Shown in pieces: positions 41,685 through 49,592 of a DNA stretch of 64,000 bases. Source of the stretch: Mucilaginibacter lappiensis (GTDB lineage Bacteria; Bacteroidota; Bacteroidia; Sphingobacteriales; Sphingobacteriaceae); contig NZ_FTMG01000011.1 in assembly GCF_900155965.1 (NCBI RefSeq), forward strand, positions 124,001 to 188,000, in the 5' to 3' direction. The notes under the pieces are model-generated. The model had not been told where the DNA came from and made no database searches. It was given only the letters and a program-made list of their open reading frames with translations. The number at the start of each line of letters is the position of its first letter. Positions within the stretch are counted from its first letter, which is position 1. The position numbers and the translations under genes were made by a program.

Positions 41685-43967
41685 ATGTTCTGCAAACCCT
41701 ATCGCCTGTTACTTTGCTTTTCTTTACTACTTGTTAACGTGTTTACTTTACAAGCCCAGGATATAAAGACTTTATTGCTTAAACATATTGATAGCCTCCC
41801 TATGCCGCCGCTGCCGGAGGGGACTTCCTTCTTTATTACTATAAATAGGCAGCCGGAGATTATCGCTATGGCCATGTCCGATTTTCAGGATCAGCCTTTT
41901 AAGGCAAACGCCATTGTTTCATCTACCCTTGGTAAGGGCAAGGTATTATTGTTTGGTCCGTCGGCATATTTAAAAGCCGAAATGCTGACTAATAAGGATG
42001 TATCACAATTATTAAAAAATGCTTTAAACTGGGCTAGCCCAGGCAACAGAACGCGCCGGATTGCGGTAACCGGGGGCATGGAAAAAGGTTTCACTGATTT
42101 TTTGCAGCAACAAAACGCCACTGTTTACATCACTCCAAATTTCAAGCTTAAAAAGAATACCAGCCTGCTGGTTTTAAATAAAGATATAACCGATGTTAAG
42201 GAATTGCAGCTGATAGAGGATTTTATTACTGCCGGCGGTACCCTATTATTTGCATCGCCATATTCGGATCTGTATAACAGTAAAGACACCATAAAAAATC
42301 TGCAATATCTTGATCTGGGTATTAACAAACTATTAGCTAAAGCCGGTTTGGTTAATCCAAATGCGTTGATCGTGCAATCGCCAAAATACACAGCATTGGT
42401 TATCGATAGCGTGCCCGATTATGTGCAGCTAAAAACTCTATTGCCGTTGATACAAAGTAAAAAAACGTTAAGTGAAAGTGTTGATTTTTTTACCAAGCTA
42501 ACCATCGAACAGGTACTTAAATATAATGATCCTGGTGCCCCTGTTATTTACGAAATGAAACAGGCTTTTGATATCCCGGCCGTGTTGCCGGTGCCATCGC
42601 CATCTGCTCCGGTATTAAACAGTACGCCCGCACTTAAAGTGGCCACTAAAGCAGGGTATTGGTTTTATGCCAAACAGCAGGATTTTATTCATCATCCCGA
42701 AGCAAAAGCTGCTGGTTATCAAATATTTCCTGGTGATGTGCCCGCAAACGCCCTACGTGTAAACCAAACAGTTGTTATTCCGGTAAAAGTGGGTACGCAG
42801 GGACTTAATGATCCTGAGCCTGTTTATTACCGGCCACACAGTACAGGTTTGTATGTACCTGCGGGCGAAAAGGTTACTATTACCATCAGCACCGATGATA
42901 TAAAGCAGCATTTAAAAGCGCAGATAGGTGTGCATGATGACGACCTGACCCATATGGATCAATTTAAACGTACCCCCGTTGATTTAACGGCGAAATTTAG
43001 CCTCGATCAAAAACAAATTGATATATATTCTCCTTATGGTGGTTTGCTGCTAATTAATATTGCAGATACCAGCAAATTAAAAACCATTAAGATAAATGTT
43101 AGCGGTGCCGTAAAAGCGCCATACTTTAAACTGGGCAAAACCAGCGAGCAGGAGTGGAATACCACCATCCGCAACAACCCAGCGCCCTGGGCCGAACTGG
43201 CTACAGATAATATTGTGCTCACCGTACCATCGTACCGTATCCGTAACCTAAATAACCCGGTTAAGTTAATGCAATTTTGGGATGAGGTGATGAATGCAGA
43301 TGCCGATCTGGCGGCGATTTCGCCAAAGCGTGCGCACCAGGAACGCATTATTGTAGATATTGATGCGGCCTATGGGTATATGTTTACCACCTACGAAAAA
43401 ATAGTGGTGCCCGACGATCAAAGCTGCGAATGGATGCTCAATGAGGCATTTATCCGCTCGCATGGCTCATGGGGTGCTTTTCATGAACTTGGCCACCGGC
43501 ACCAGTTTTGGAAATTGGATTTTCCGGGGACAATAGAAGTTACCGAGAACTTATTTTCTATGTATACCTATGATAAAGTATTGCATAAAGGCATTTATAA
43601 TCATGAAAATATTTCCAGCCAGCCCGAGGTAATAAAAAATATAAAAGTGTACCTGGCTAATAACCCCAGTTATGAAAAATGGTGTAATGATCCTTTCCTG
43701 GCTTTAAGCATGTATATTGAGCTTATTAACCAATTTGGCTGGGACGCCATTAAATCCGCCAATACAGTCTACCGGAATCTGCCCAGTGACCAATACCCCA
43801 AAAACGATCAGGATAAACGCGATCTGTGGTTTACCACCATCAGCAAGGCAACAAATAGCAATCTGGGCCGTTTTTTTGATGTATGGAAAATTCCGGTTTC
43901 CGAAACCGCGAAAAAACAAGTTTCAATTTACAAGCCATGGTTCCCGAAGGAGTTGGAAGGTAACTAA
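41685..43967 (+). CDS. M60-like (enhancin/viral-type) zinc metallopeptidase, secreted
   Basis: A 760-residue exported protein with signal peptide MFCKPYRLLLCFSLLLVNVF ending TLQAQ. The C-terminal half holds the gluzincin motif: HELGH at residues 600-604 and a downstream Glu in TIEVTENLF (about 618-621), the HExxH...E arrangement of peptidase M60, whose members cleave glycoproteins such as mucins. The N-terminal 300 residues look like a GATase-like/ThuA-like alpha-beta domain (KGKVLLFGPSAYLKAE, GGTLLFASPYSDLY). The ATG at 41685 is preferred because it starts the signal peptide. Host or biofilm glycoprotein degradation is inference. Confidence 0.88.
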   Translation: MFCKPYRLLLCFSLLLVNVFTLQAQDIKTLLLKHIDSLPMPPLPEGTSFFITINRQPEIIAMAMSDFQDQPFKANAIVSSTLGKGKVLLFGPSAYLKAEMLTNKDVSQLLKNALNWASPGNRTRRIAVTGGMEKGFTDFLQQQNATVYITPNFKLKKNTSLLVLNKDITDVKELQLIEDFITAGGTLLFASPYSDLYNSKDTIKNLQYLDLGINKLLAKAGLVNPNALIVQSPKYTALVIDSVPDYVQLKTLLPLIQSKKTLSESVDFFTKLTIEQVLKYNDPGAPVIYEMKQAFDIPAVLPVPSPSAPVLNSTPALKVATKAGYWFYAKQQDFIHHPEAKAAGYQIFPGDVPANALRVNQTVVIPVKVGTQGLNDPEPVYYRPHSTGLYVPAGEKVTITISTDDIKQHLKAQIGVHDDDLTHMDQFKRTPVDLTAKFSLDQKQIDIYSPYGGLLLINIADTSKLKTIKINVSGAVKAPYFKLGKTSEQEWNTTIRNNPAPWAELATDNIVLTVPSYRIRNLNNPVKLMQFWDEVMNADADLAAISPKRAHQERIIVDIDAAYGYMFTTYEKIVVPDDQSCEWMLNEAFIRSHGSWGAFHELGHRHQFWKLDFPGTIEVTENLFSMYTYDKVLHKGIYNHENISSQPEVIKNIKVYLANNPSYEKWCNDPFLALSMYIELINQFGWDAIKSANTVYRNLPSDQYPKNDQDKRDLWFTTISKATNSNLGRFFDVWKIPVSETAKKQVSIYKPWFPKELEGN

Positions 43968-44131
43968 TTTCGGATTTGAGATGTTCGGTTTCGGATTTGG
44001 GAAGCGAATAGTTTAATTTTGCCCCTAATATTAATGAAGCACGCGTCATTGCTTCGTAACTCGCAATGACGTGATGGTAAAATATTCTGTCAATCCATGA
44101 AATCCGAAATCGAACATCCGAAATCCGAAAT
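43968..44131. repeat. Iterated-word inverted repeat (TTTCGGATTT family) with duplicated block inside
   Basis: Arm 1 (43968-44001) starts at the peptidase stop codon: TTTCGGATTTGAGATGTTCG, GTTTCGGATTTGGG. Arm 2 (44100-44131) is AAATCCGAAATCGAACATCC followed by GAAATCCGAAAT and lies inside the YjjG coding sequence. Between them is copy 2 of the duplicated block (43985-44077) including the mini-palindrome GTCATTGC...GCAATGAC (44045-44070) and -7 box TAATTTTG (44014-44021). Confidence 0.88.
44014..44021 (+). promoter_or_regulatory. -7 box in front of the yjjG-like gene (duplicated)
   Basis: TAATTTTG followed by CCCC, in the same block as 41527-41534. It lies 75 bases before the yjjG start. Confidence 0.55.
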
Positions 44132-44822
44132 AAAATACAAGCACATCTTCTTTGATCTCGACCATACCATCTGGGATTTTGATAAAAACGCGGAGGAAAC
44201 CCTGCACGAGCTTTTTATACTGCACCGTTTACAGGAGATTGGCTTACCATCGGCCGATCTGTTCATCGAAACTTATACCCGTAATAACCACGAGCTTTGG
44301 GCTCAATATCATACAGGGGTTATCACGAAGGAGGAGTTGCGTAATGCCCGTTTTAAAAAAACGTTTACCCAGCTTGGCTTGCATCCCGACCTGATTCCGG
44401 CCGATTTTGAAGACGCGTATGTACGGCTTTGCCCCACCAAAACCAACCTGTTTCCGCACGCGCACGAAACGCTGCAGTACCTGCAAGGTAAATACACCCT
44501 GCACCTCATTTCCAATGGATTTAAAGAATCGCAGCAGTTAAAGATCTCGGGTACCAACCTTGGGCGGTATTTTCAGCATATTATCGTATCTGAAGATGTG
44601 GGCGTCAATAAGCCCGATAAGGCCATATTTGAATATGCTGTTAACCTGGCGGGTACTACCAAAGCCGAAAGCGTGATGATAGGTGATAGTTTAGAAGCGG
44701 ATATTTACGGAGCGCTTCATTATGGGATGGATGCAATCTTCTTTAATCCGTTCAACGCACTCAAACCCAATGATGTGCCTGTACAAATTACTCATTTAAA
44801 AGAGCTAACTTTATTATTATGA
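44097..44822 (+). CDS. HAD-type nucleotidase, YjjG family
   Basis: A 241-residue HAD phosphatase like E. coli YjjG, which hydrolyses noncanonical and pyrimidine nucleoside monophosphates. HAD motif I FFDLDHTIWDF, motif II HLISNGFKESQ, motif III region VGVNKPDKAIFEYA and motif IV MIGDSLEADIYGA are complete. Family members normally begin at K(Y)KHIFFDLDHT; here the N-terminus is extended by 12 residues (MKSEIEHPKSEI) encoded by a repeat arm, and the codon where the usual Met would be is ATA. The start codon probably came with the repeat. The next gene overlaps by 4 bases. Confidence 0.9.
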   Translation: MKSEIEHPKSEIKYKHIFFDLDHTIWDFDKNAEETLHELFILHRLQEIGLPSADLFIETYTRNNHELWAQYHTGVITKEELRNARFKKTFTQLGLHPDLIPADFEDAYVRLCPTKTNLFPHAHETLQYLQGKYTLHLISNGFKESQQLKISGTNLGRYFQHIIVSEDVGVNKPDKAIFEYAVNLAGTTKAESVMIGDSLEADIYGALHYGMDAIFFNPFNALKPNDVPVQITHLKELTLLL

Positions 44823-45337
44823 GCATTGGAAAAGAGCTTAGTGCCATTGAAACCGCACTGGATAGTTACCGCGAACTGCTGGATACCATCCCCGATGATC
44901 TGTTTGCCGAAACACCAGCAGGTGGCGGGTGGTCGTCGGCCGAGGTTTACAGCCATGTAATGCAGGCAACCCTTCGCTCGTCCATAGCTATTGAACGTTG
45001 TGCCCATAGTAACTGCCCCCCTACCAAAAAGGGCCCGAGTTTACAAGGGTACTTTACGTTGCTTTTTAGTCGTTTCCCGCCTGTAAAGATCAAAATGCTG
45101 GATATTATGAATGTAGAGAAGATCAGTAAGGAGGATGCCCGCAACCTGATTATCAAATGCCGCAAACGGATAGAAGATATTGCACCGCTTATTGTAAAGG
45201 CCTCGCCAAGTGTGCGTTACGGGCACCCGCGTTTAGGTATGCTTAATGCCAAACAATGGTTTAAGTTTACCCGTATACATTTACTGCACCATTTAAAACA
45301 ATTAGAACAGATCAAAAATAAATTTCACGCCGCGTGA
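44819..45337 (+). CDS. DinB-like (YfiT/DinB_2) four-helix protein
   Basis: 172 residues, four-helix bundle of the DinB superfamily. Probable metal ligands are H in VYSHVMQATL and the pair in RIHLLHHLKQLEQ. WSSAEVYSHV and FTRIHLLHHLKQ are the two typical helices. These proteins are thiol- or small-molecule-dependent transferases in some families; the function here is unknown. ATGA overlap with the yjjG-like gene indicates co-translation. Confidence 0.85.
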   Translation: MSIGKELSAIETALDSYRELLDTIPDDLFAETPAGGGWSSAEVYSHVMQATLRSSIAIERCAHSNCPPTKKGPSLQGYFTLLFSRFPPVKIKMLDIMNVEKISKEDARNLIIKCRKRIEDIAPLIVKASPSVRYGHPRLGMLNAKQWFKFTRIHLLHHLKQLEQIKNKFHAA

Positions 45338-45410
45338 AACCTTTTATATTTAACAGAGTCTTAACAGTAAGATAATTTAGTTTACCGACATTTGTTAAAA
45401 TCATTTTACG

Positions 45411-45521
45411 ATGAATTTTGAGTATGCGTATTTGGTTGTTATAAGTTTGCTGCTCCTGGTTGGGGCCTTTTATATCAGCCCTTATGAATTGAATGTTAAT
45501 GAAGACGAAGACGACGAGTAA
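45411..45521 (+). CDS. Small membrane protein (36 residues)
   Basis: An ATG at 45411 opens a 36-codon frame ending with TAA at 45521. The product is one membrane helix (YAYLVVISLLLLVGAFYI) with a short polar middle and a strongly acidic C-terminus (NVNEDEDDE), which is a good topology for a small inner-membrane accessory protein. It lies alone between the DinB-like gene and the phosphoesterase gene. The acidic end and the helix are unlikely in random AT-rich DNA, but there is no homology evidence. Confidence 0.6.
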   Translation: MNFEYAYLVVISLLLLVGAFYISPYELNVNEDEDDE

Positions 45522-45596
45522 TCGTTTGTTAAGCATTTCAACTAGATATATTAACCGGCAGCGCCTGCCGGATGAGAAATTAACCCCTCTATTTTA

Positions 45597-46451
45597 ATGT
45601 CAAAACGCGAAGTTGATATCGTAGTAATATCTGACGTGCATCTGGGTACTTACGGTTGTCATGCCAAAGAATTACTAAAGTATTTAAAAAGTATTAAACC
45701 TAAAATGCTTATCCTGAACGGTGATATTATTGATATCTGGCAGTTTAGCAAATCGTACTGGCCCGAGGCCCACATGAAAGTGGTTCGCCGCATACTCAAA
45801 TTTGTTACTGATGGCATCCCCGTACATTACCTCACCGGTAACCACGACGAAATGCTCCGTAAATTCACCGATTTTAACCTGGGATCGTTCCAGTTGCTGA
45901 ATAAAATTGTACTTAATATCGATGGTAAAAAAGCCTGGATATTTCATGGCGATATATTCGACGTAACCATGCAGCACTCTAAATGGCTGGCCAAATTGGG
46001 CGCAGTGGGGTACGACAGTCTTATTTTGATCAATAGTTTTGTGAACTGGTTTTTAACGGCCTTGGGTCGTCAAAAAATGAGCTTTTCACAAAAGGTAAAA
46101 GCTAGTTTTAAAGAGGCTGTAAAATTTATTAACCAGTTTGAACAAACGGCGGCCGACCTGGCTGTCGACAAAAACTACCAATACGTTATTTGCGGGCATA
46201 TTCATCATGCCGAGATCAGGACTATTGAGAATACCGAAAAAACCGGCTCGGTATTATACTTAAACTCGGGCGACTGGGTGGAGAGCCTTACCTCACTGGA
46301 GTATTATAAAGGTGAATGGAATATATTTAAATATAATCCAGACGACTTTAAAACCGATACCGACGACGATGATAAAACCGATGCCGAAGACCTGGATGCC
46401 AAGCTGGATGTAAAAAGCTTACTCGAACGCTTTAAACAGGAACCGCACTGA
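45597..46451 (+). CDS. UDP-2,3-diacylglucosamine diphosphatase-like metallophosphoesterase
   Basis: 284 residues of the COG2908/LpxH-like calcineurin phosphoesterase group. Metal ligands: DVHLG (D.H), NGDIID, TGNHDEML, FHGDIFD and CGHIHHAE. LpxH hydrolyses UDP-diacylglucosamine to lipid X in lipid A synthesis; this larger group often has related but unproven roles. After the domain there is an Asp/Lys-rich low-complexity tail (DDFKTDTDDDDKTDAEDLDA) that is not part of the fold. A glycosyltransferase gene follows, which suggests a glycolipid pathway. Confidence 0.85.
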   Translation: MSKREVDIVVISDVHLGTYGCHAKELLKYLKSIKPKMLILNGDIIDIWQFSKSYWPEAHMKVVRRILKFVTDGIPVHYLTGNHDEMLRKFTDFNLGSFQLLNKIVLNIDGKKAWIFHGDIFDVTMQHSKWLAKLGAVGYDSLILINSFVNWFLTALGRQKMSFSQKVKASFKEAVKFINQFEQTAADLAVDKNYQYVICGHIHHAEIRTIENTEKTGSVLYLNSGDWVESLTSLEYYKGEWNIFKYNPDDFKTDTDDDDKTDAEDLDAKLDVKSLLERFKQEPH

Positions 46452-46600
46452 GGATAGACTTTGGGATTATAGGATTTTGGGGACTATGAGACTGGGAGAA
46501 CGAGGATTTTTAGAGAAGTGAACAAAGAGGGCAGTGTAAGTGTTATTATTCCCTATTCCAAAAGTCCCATAGTCTAAAAATCTCATAGTCCTAAAATCCA
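46452..46600. repeat. Iterated-word inverted repeat (GGACTATGAGACTGGGAG family)
   Basis: Arm 1 follows the phosphoesterase stop (TGA) at once: GGATAGACTTTGGGATTATA, GGATTTTGGGGACTATGAGA. Arm 2 (46551-46599): CCCTATTCCAAAAGTCCCAT, AGTCTAAAAATCTCATAGTC. The same words occur at 47693-47826 and, as a single arm, at 18928-18963. Confidence 0.85.
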
Positions 46601-46610
46601 TTTTCTTTAC

Positions 46611-46618
46611 TAACTTAC
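46611..46618 (+). promoter_or_regulatory. Candidate -7 box for the GT28-like gene
   Basis: TAACTTAC followed by CCCCCCG. It differs from TAnnTTTG in two positions but shares the CCCGTTATAAA downstream sequence with the glyA upstream region. Confidence 0.4.
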
Positions 46619-46705
46619 CCCCCGTTATAAAAATATAATGTTTGAAACTGTAACAGAAATGGAGCATTTACCATCTCAGTTAAAGTAAAAACACGCTTAC
46701 TACAA

Positions 46706-47692
46706 ATGAAAATACTTTTTGGCATACAGGGAACCGGTAACGGGCATATAAGCAGGGCCCGTGAAATTGTGCCTTTACTACAGCAATATGGCGAGGTTGA
46801 CCTGTTAATAAGCGGCACCGAAGCCGAGGTTTCCTTATCGCAGCCCCTCAAATATCGTTTTCACGGCTTTAGTTTTGTGTTTGGCAAAAAAGGTGGTGTT
46901 GATAACTGGGCAACGTTTAAAATTATGAACCTGCCCCAGCTTTGGCGCGATATGCACAGCCTGCCGTTGAGCCAGTACGACCTGATCATTAATGATTTTG
47001 AGCCGGTAAGTGCCTGGGCATGCCGCCTGCAAAAGGTGCCGTCGGTATCATTAAGTCATCAATGCTCCTTTGTTTCGCCCAATACACCTCGGCCCAAAAA
47101 GTGGAACTATGCCGAATGGCTGTTCAAATATTATTCGCCAACCACGCATCATGTAGGTTTCCACTTTGAGCGATACGACGATTTTATACATACCCCGGTG
47201 ATCAGGAGCGAGATCCGTGAAATGGAAACCGCCAACCTTGGGCACTATACTGTTTATCTGCCAGCCTATGACGACAAAACACTGCTGAAGCACTTGAGCC
47301 AAACCGAGGCTCAATGGCAGATATTTTCAAAACGGCAGAAAACACCCTATCGCTCGGGTAATGTGGAGATCTTCCCGGTAAATAACGAGGCATTTAATAC
47401 CAGCCTGGCCAATTGCGAAGGTCTGCTTACCGGCGGAGGTTTTGAAGGCCCGGCCGAAGCATTGTTCCTAAAAAAGAAGGTGCTCATGATACCCATGAAA
47501 GGGCAATACGAGCAGCAATGCAACGCCCTGGCGGCATCAAAATTGGGTGTGCCGGTGGTAAACGAGATCAATGATAAGTTTGCGGGTCATCTGAATAACT
47601 GGATACAGGACGATAAAAAAGTGATCGTCAATTTCCCCAACGAAACCGCCCAAATTGTCGACGATTTGGTAAAGCGGTACGCGAGGAAGTAG
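46706..47692 (+). CDS. Glycosyltransferase-like protein (TIGR00661 family)
   Basis: 328 residues, GT-B fold related to MurG/UDP-GlcNAc transferases. N-terminal Gly-rich loop FGIQGTGNGHISRAREIVPL, C-terminal donor-site GLLTGGGFEGPAEALFLKKK with the GG.. and Glu/Gln residues of GT28-like enzymes, and IPMKGQYEQQCNALAAS. The archaeal/bacterial family TIGR00661 has no fixed reaction. Neighbouring LpxH-like phosphoesterase suggests transfer of a sugar to a lipid (inference). Confidence 0.85.
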   Translation: MKILFGIQGTGNGHISRAREIVPLLQQYGEVDLLISGTEAEVSLSQPLKYRFHGFSFVFGKKGGVDNWATFKIMNLPQLWRDMHSLPLSQYDLIINDFEPVSAWACRLQKVPSVSLSHQCSFVSPNTPRPKKWNYAEWLFKYYSPTTHHVGFHFERYDDFIHTPVIRSEIREMETANLGHYTVYLPAYDDKTLLKHLSQTEAQWQIFSKRQKTPYRSGNVEIFPVNNEAFNTSLANCEGLLTGGGFEGPAEALFLKKKVLMIPMKGQYEQQCNALAASKLGVPVVNEINDKFAGHLNNWIQDDKKVIVNFPNETAQIVDDLVKRYARK

Positions 47693-47826
47693 GGTTTTTG
47701 GACTATGAGACTGGGAGAAAGGCGTAAGGATTTTTGAAATACGGAATAAAGATATTTGAAGGGATAAGAAATCCTTACCCCTTGGTCCCCAAAATCCCAT
47801 AGTCCCTAAGTAGCATAGTCCAAAAC
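47693..47826. repeat. Iterated-word inverted repeat (GGACTATGAGACTGGGAG family)
   Basis: Arm 1 begins at the stop codon TAG: GGTTTTTGGACTATGAGACT, GGGAGAAAGG; arm 2 (47784-47822): GGTCCCCAAAATCCCATAGT, CCCTAAGTAGCATAGTCC. Inner words AAGGATTTTTGAAATA and AAGAAATCCTT also pair. Second copy of the repeat at 46452. Confidence 0.85.
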
Positions 47827-47867
47827 ATCAGTTTTTCTGCTAATTTTACGCCGCAAACAGCGCTCAT

Positions 47868-48854
47868 ATGATCAATCTTTTCAGAACTTTTAATCCATTC
47901 AACGCTTTATGGCTGGTTATCATATTGTTTTTGTCGCGGGTGGGTTATTTGTTTCATGTTCCGGATAAGCTGGAATTTATTTTTGTGGAGCCCTTTGCCC
48001 GCTTGCTGGTACCGGTAGCTTATGAATACGCGCTTTCGCCGGTTTTAAATATCTTTTTGGCGGCGGTACTGGTTTTTATACAGGCGCTGTTATTAAATTA
48101 CCTCATCAATTTTCATAATTTGCTGGGCAAGCCTACGTTTTTGCCTGCATTAATGTATGTTACCTTATCGGGTTTATTTGCCCCGTTCCTAATATTGAGC
48201 GCCCCGCTCATCTGCAATTTTCTGCTGATATGGATGCTGTTTAAACTATTTAGCCTGTACAAAGGAGAGGATGCCAAGTCGACCGTGTATGATCTGGGGA
48301 TGATCGTAGCCCTGGGGTCGCTCATCTATTTCCCGTTTATTTATTTGTTTTTATCTATCTGGATAGCCCTGGTGCTTTTTAAACCATTTAACTGGCGCGA
48401 GTGGGTGGCAGGAATATTAGGCTATGCCACTGTATTTTTCTTCCTGGCGGTTTTCTATTATCTGAATGATCGTATTAAAAACTTTGGCAATATCTGGCTT
48501 CCGTTGGGAACCAAATTTCCTGATCATATCAGTATCAACTCCTATAATTACCTGCTGCTTATCCCGGTGATCATGATCCTGGTGCTTTGTTTTTTTAAAT
48601 TGCAGCAAAACTTCTTTAAAAGTTACGTGCAAACCCGTAAGTCGTTCCAGTTATTATTCCTCATTTTTCTGATCACTGCTTTTTCATTTTATGTAAACGC
48701 GGCTTTCCATTTGAATCACTTTTTATTGTGTTTAGCCCCGGTTGCCGTGTTTTTTGCTTACTATTTTTTGTATTCAACCCGGAAATGGTTTTATGAAAGC
48801 CTGTTCTTATTGCTGCTAATCAGCATTATCTGCTTTCAGTTTAACAAATTTTAA
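47868..48854 (+). CDS. Multi-pass membrane protein (DUF6427-like)
   Basis: 328 residues with about 8-9 predicted helices and short loops. FNPFNALWLVIILFLSRVGY at the N-terminus and FIYLFLSIWIALVLFKPFNW are the most conserved-looking segments; FNWREWVAGILGY is typical of a Bacteroidota family found near purine/pyrimidine genes and DUF4834. Function unknown; possibly a partner in lipid or LPS metabolism. Upstream TAATTTTA followed by CGCCGC (47841-47848) is a near -7 box. Confidence 0.82.
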   Translation: MINLFRTFNPFNALWLVIILFLSRVGYLFHVPDKLEFIFVEPFARLLVPVAYEYALSPVLNIFLAAVLVFIQALLLNYLINFHNLLGKPTFLPALMYVTLSGLFAPFLILSAPLICNFLLIWMLFKLFSLYKGEDAKSTVYDLGMIVALGSLIYFPFIYLFLSIWIALVLFKPFNWREWVAGILGYATVFFFLAVFYYLNDRIKNFGNIWLPLGTKFPDHISINSYNYLLLIPVIMILVLCFFKLQQNFFKSYVQTRKSFQLLFLIFLITAFSFYVNAAFHLNHFLLCLAPVAVFFAYYFLYSTRKWFYESLFLLLLISIICFQFNKF

Positions 48855-48887
48855 CTTTTACATTCGTTCAAATTTCAGCGGTTATAT

Positions 48888-48895
48888 TAGTTTTG
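48888..48895 (+). promoter_or_regulatory. -7 box of purQ
   Basis: TAGTTTTG fits TAnnTTTG exactly and ends 4 bases before the purQ ATG at 48900; the transcript should start at or next to the A of the ATG. Confidence 0.7.
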
Positions 48896-48899
48896 TAGC

Positions 48900-49592
48900 A
48901 TGAAGTTTGGAGTAGTTATATTTCCCGGGTCTAATTGTGATGAAGACATCATATATGTATTAGAAAAAATAATGGGTCAGCAGGTAGTTAGATTATGGCA
49001 TAAAGACCATGATTTGCAAGGTGTTGACTTTGTTGTTTTACCAGGCGGTTTTTCTTTTGGCGATTATCTTCGCTCTGGCGCGATATCCCGTTTTTCACCC
49101 ATCATGCAGGAGGTTATACAATTTGCAGCAAAAGGTGGCTATGTAATGGGTATTTGCAACGGGTTCCAGATATTGACCGAAGCCGGCCTGCTTGATGGTG
49201 CTTTGTTACACAATGAAAACCGCAAGTTTATTTGCCGCAACATTTATTTAAAGCCGCAAACCACTCAATCATTGCTTACTGCCCAGCTGGTACAGGATCA
49301 GGCTTATAAAATACCTATCGCTCATGGCGAGGGTAACTATTTTGCCAGTGCCGATGTAGTGAAGGCGCTGAATGATAATGACCAGGTATTGTTCAGGTAT
49401 TGCGATGAGGCCGGTAACATTGTTGCCGATGCCAATCCTAACGGATCATTGGAAAATATTGCCGGTATCTGCAACATCAGCAGGAACGTGTTTGGATTAA
49501 TGCCTCACCCTGAACGCGCTGCCGACAGTTTGCTGGCCAATGAAGATGGACTGGCTATTTTTGAATCTATATTATCACTAATTAAGGCCTGA
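48900..49592 (+). CDS. purQ: Phosphoribosylformylglycinamidine synthase, glutaminase subunit
   Basis: Glutamine amidotransferase subunit of FGAM synthase in purine synthesis. 230 residues, GATase1 fold: N-terminal GVVIFPGSNCDEDIIYVLEK, nucleophile Cys in MGICNGFQILTEAGL, catalytic His/Glu in GLMPHPERAADSL. PurQ normally works with PurL and PurS; those genes are not in the window. The next gene (coaX) overlaps its stop by one base (TGATG), so they are co-transcribed. Confidence 0.97.
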   Translation: MKFGVVIFPGSNCDEDIIYVLEKIMGQQVVRLWHKDHDLQGVDFVVLPGGFSFGDYLRSGAISRFSPIMQEVIQFAAKGGYVMGICNGFQILTEAGLLDGALLHNENRKFICRNIYLKPQTTQSLLTAQLVQDQAYKIPIAHGEGNYFASADVVKALNDNDQVLFRYCDEAGNIVADANPNGSLENIAGICNISRNVFGLMPHPERAADSLLANEDGLAIFESILSLIKA

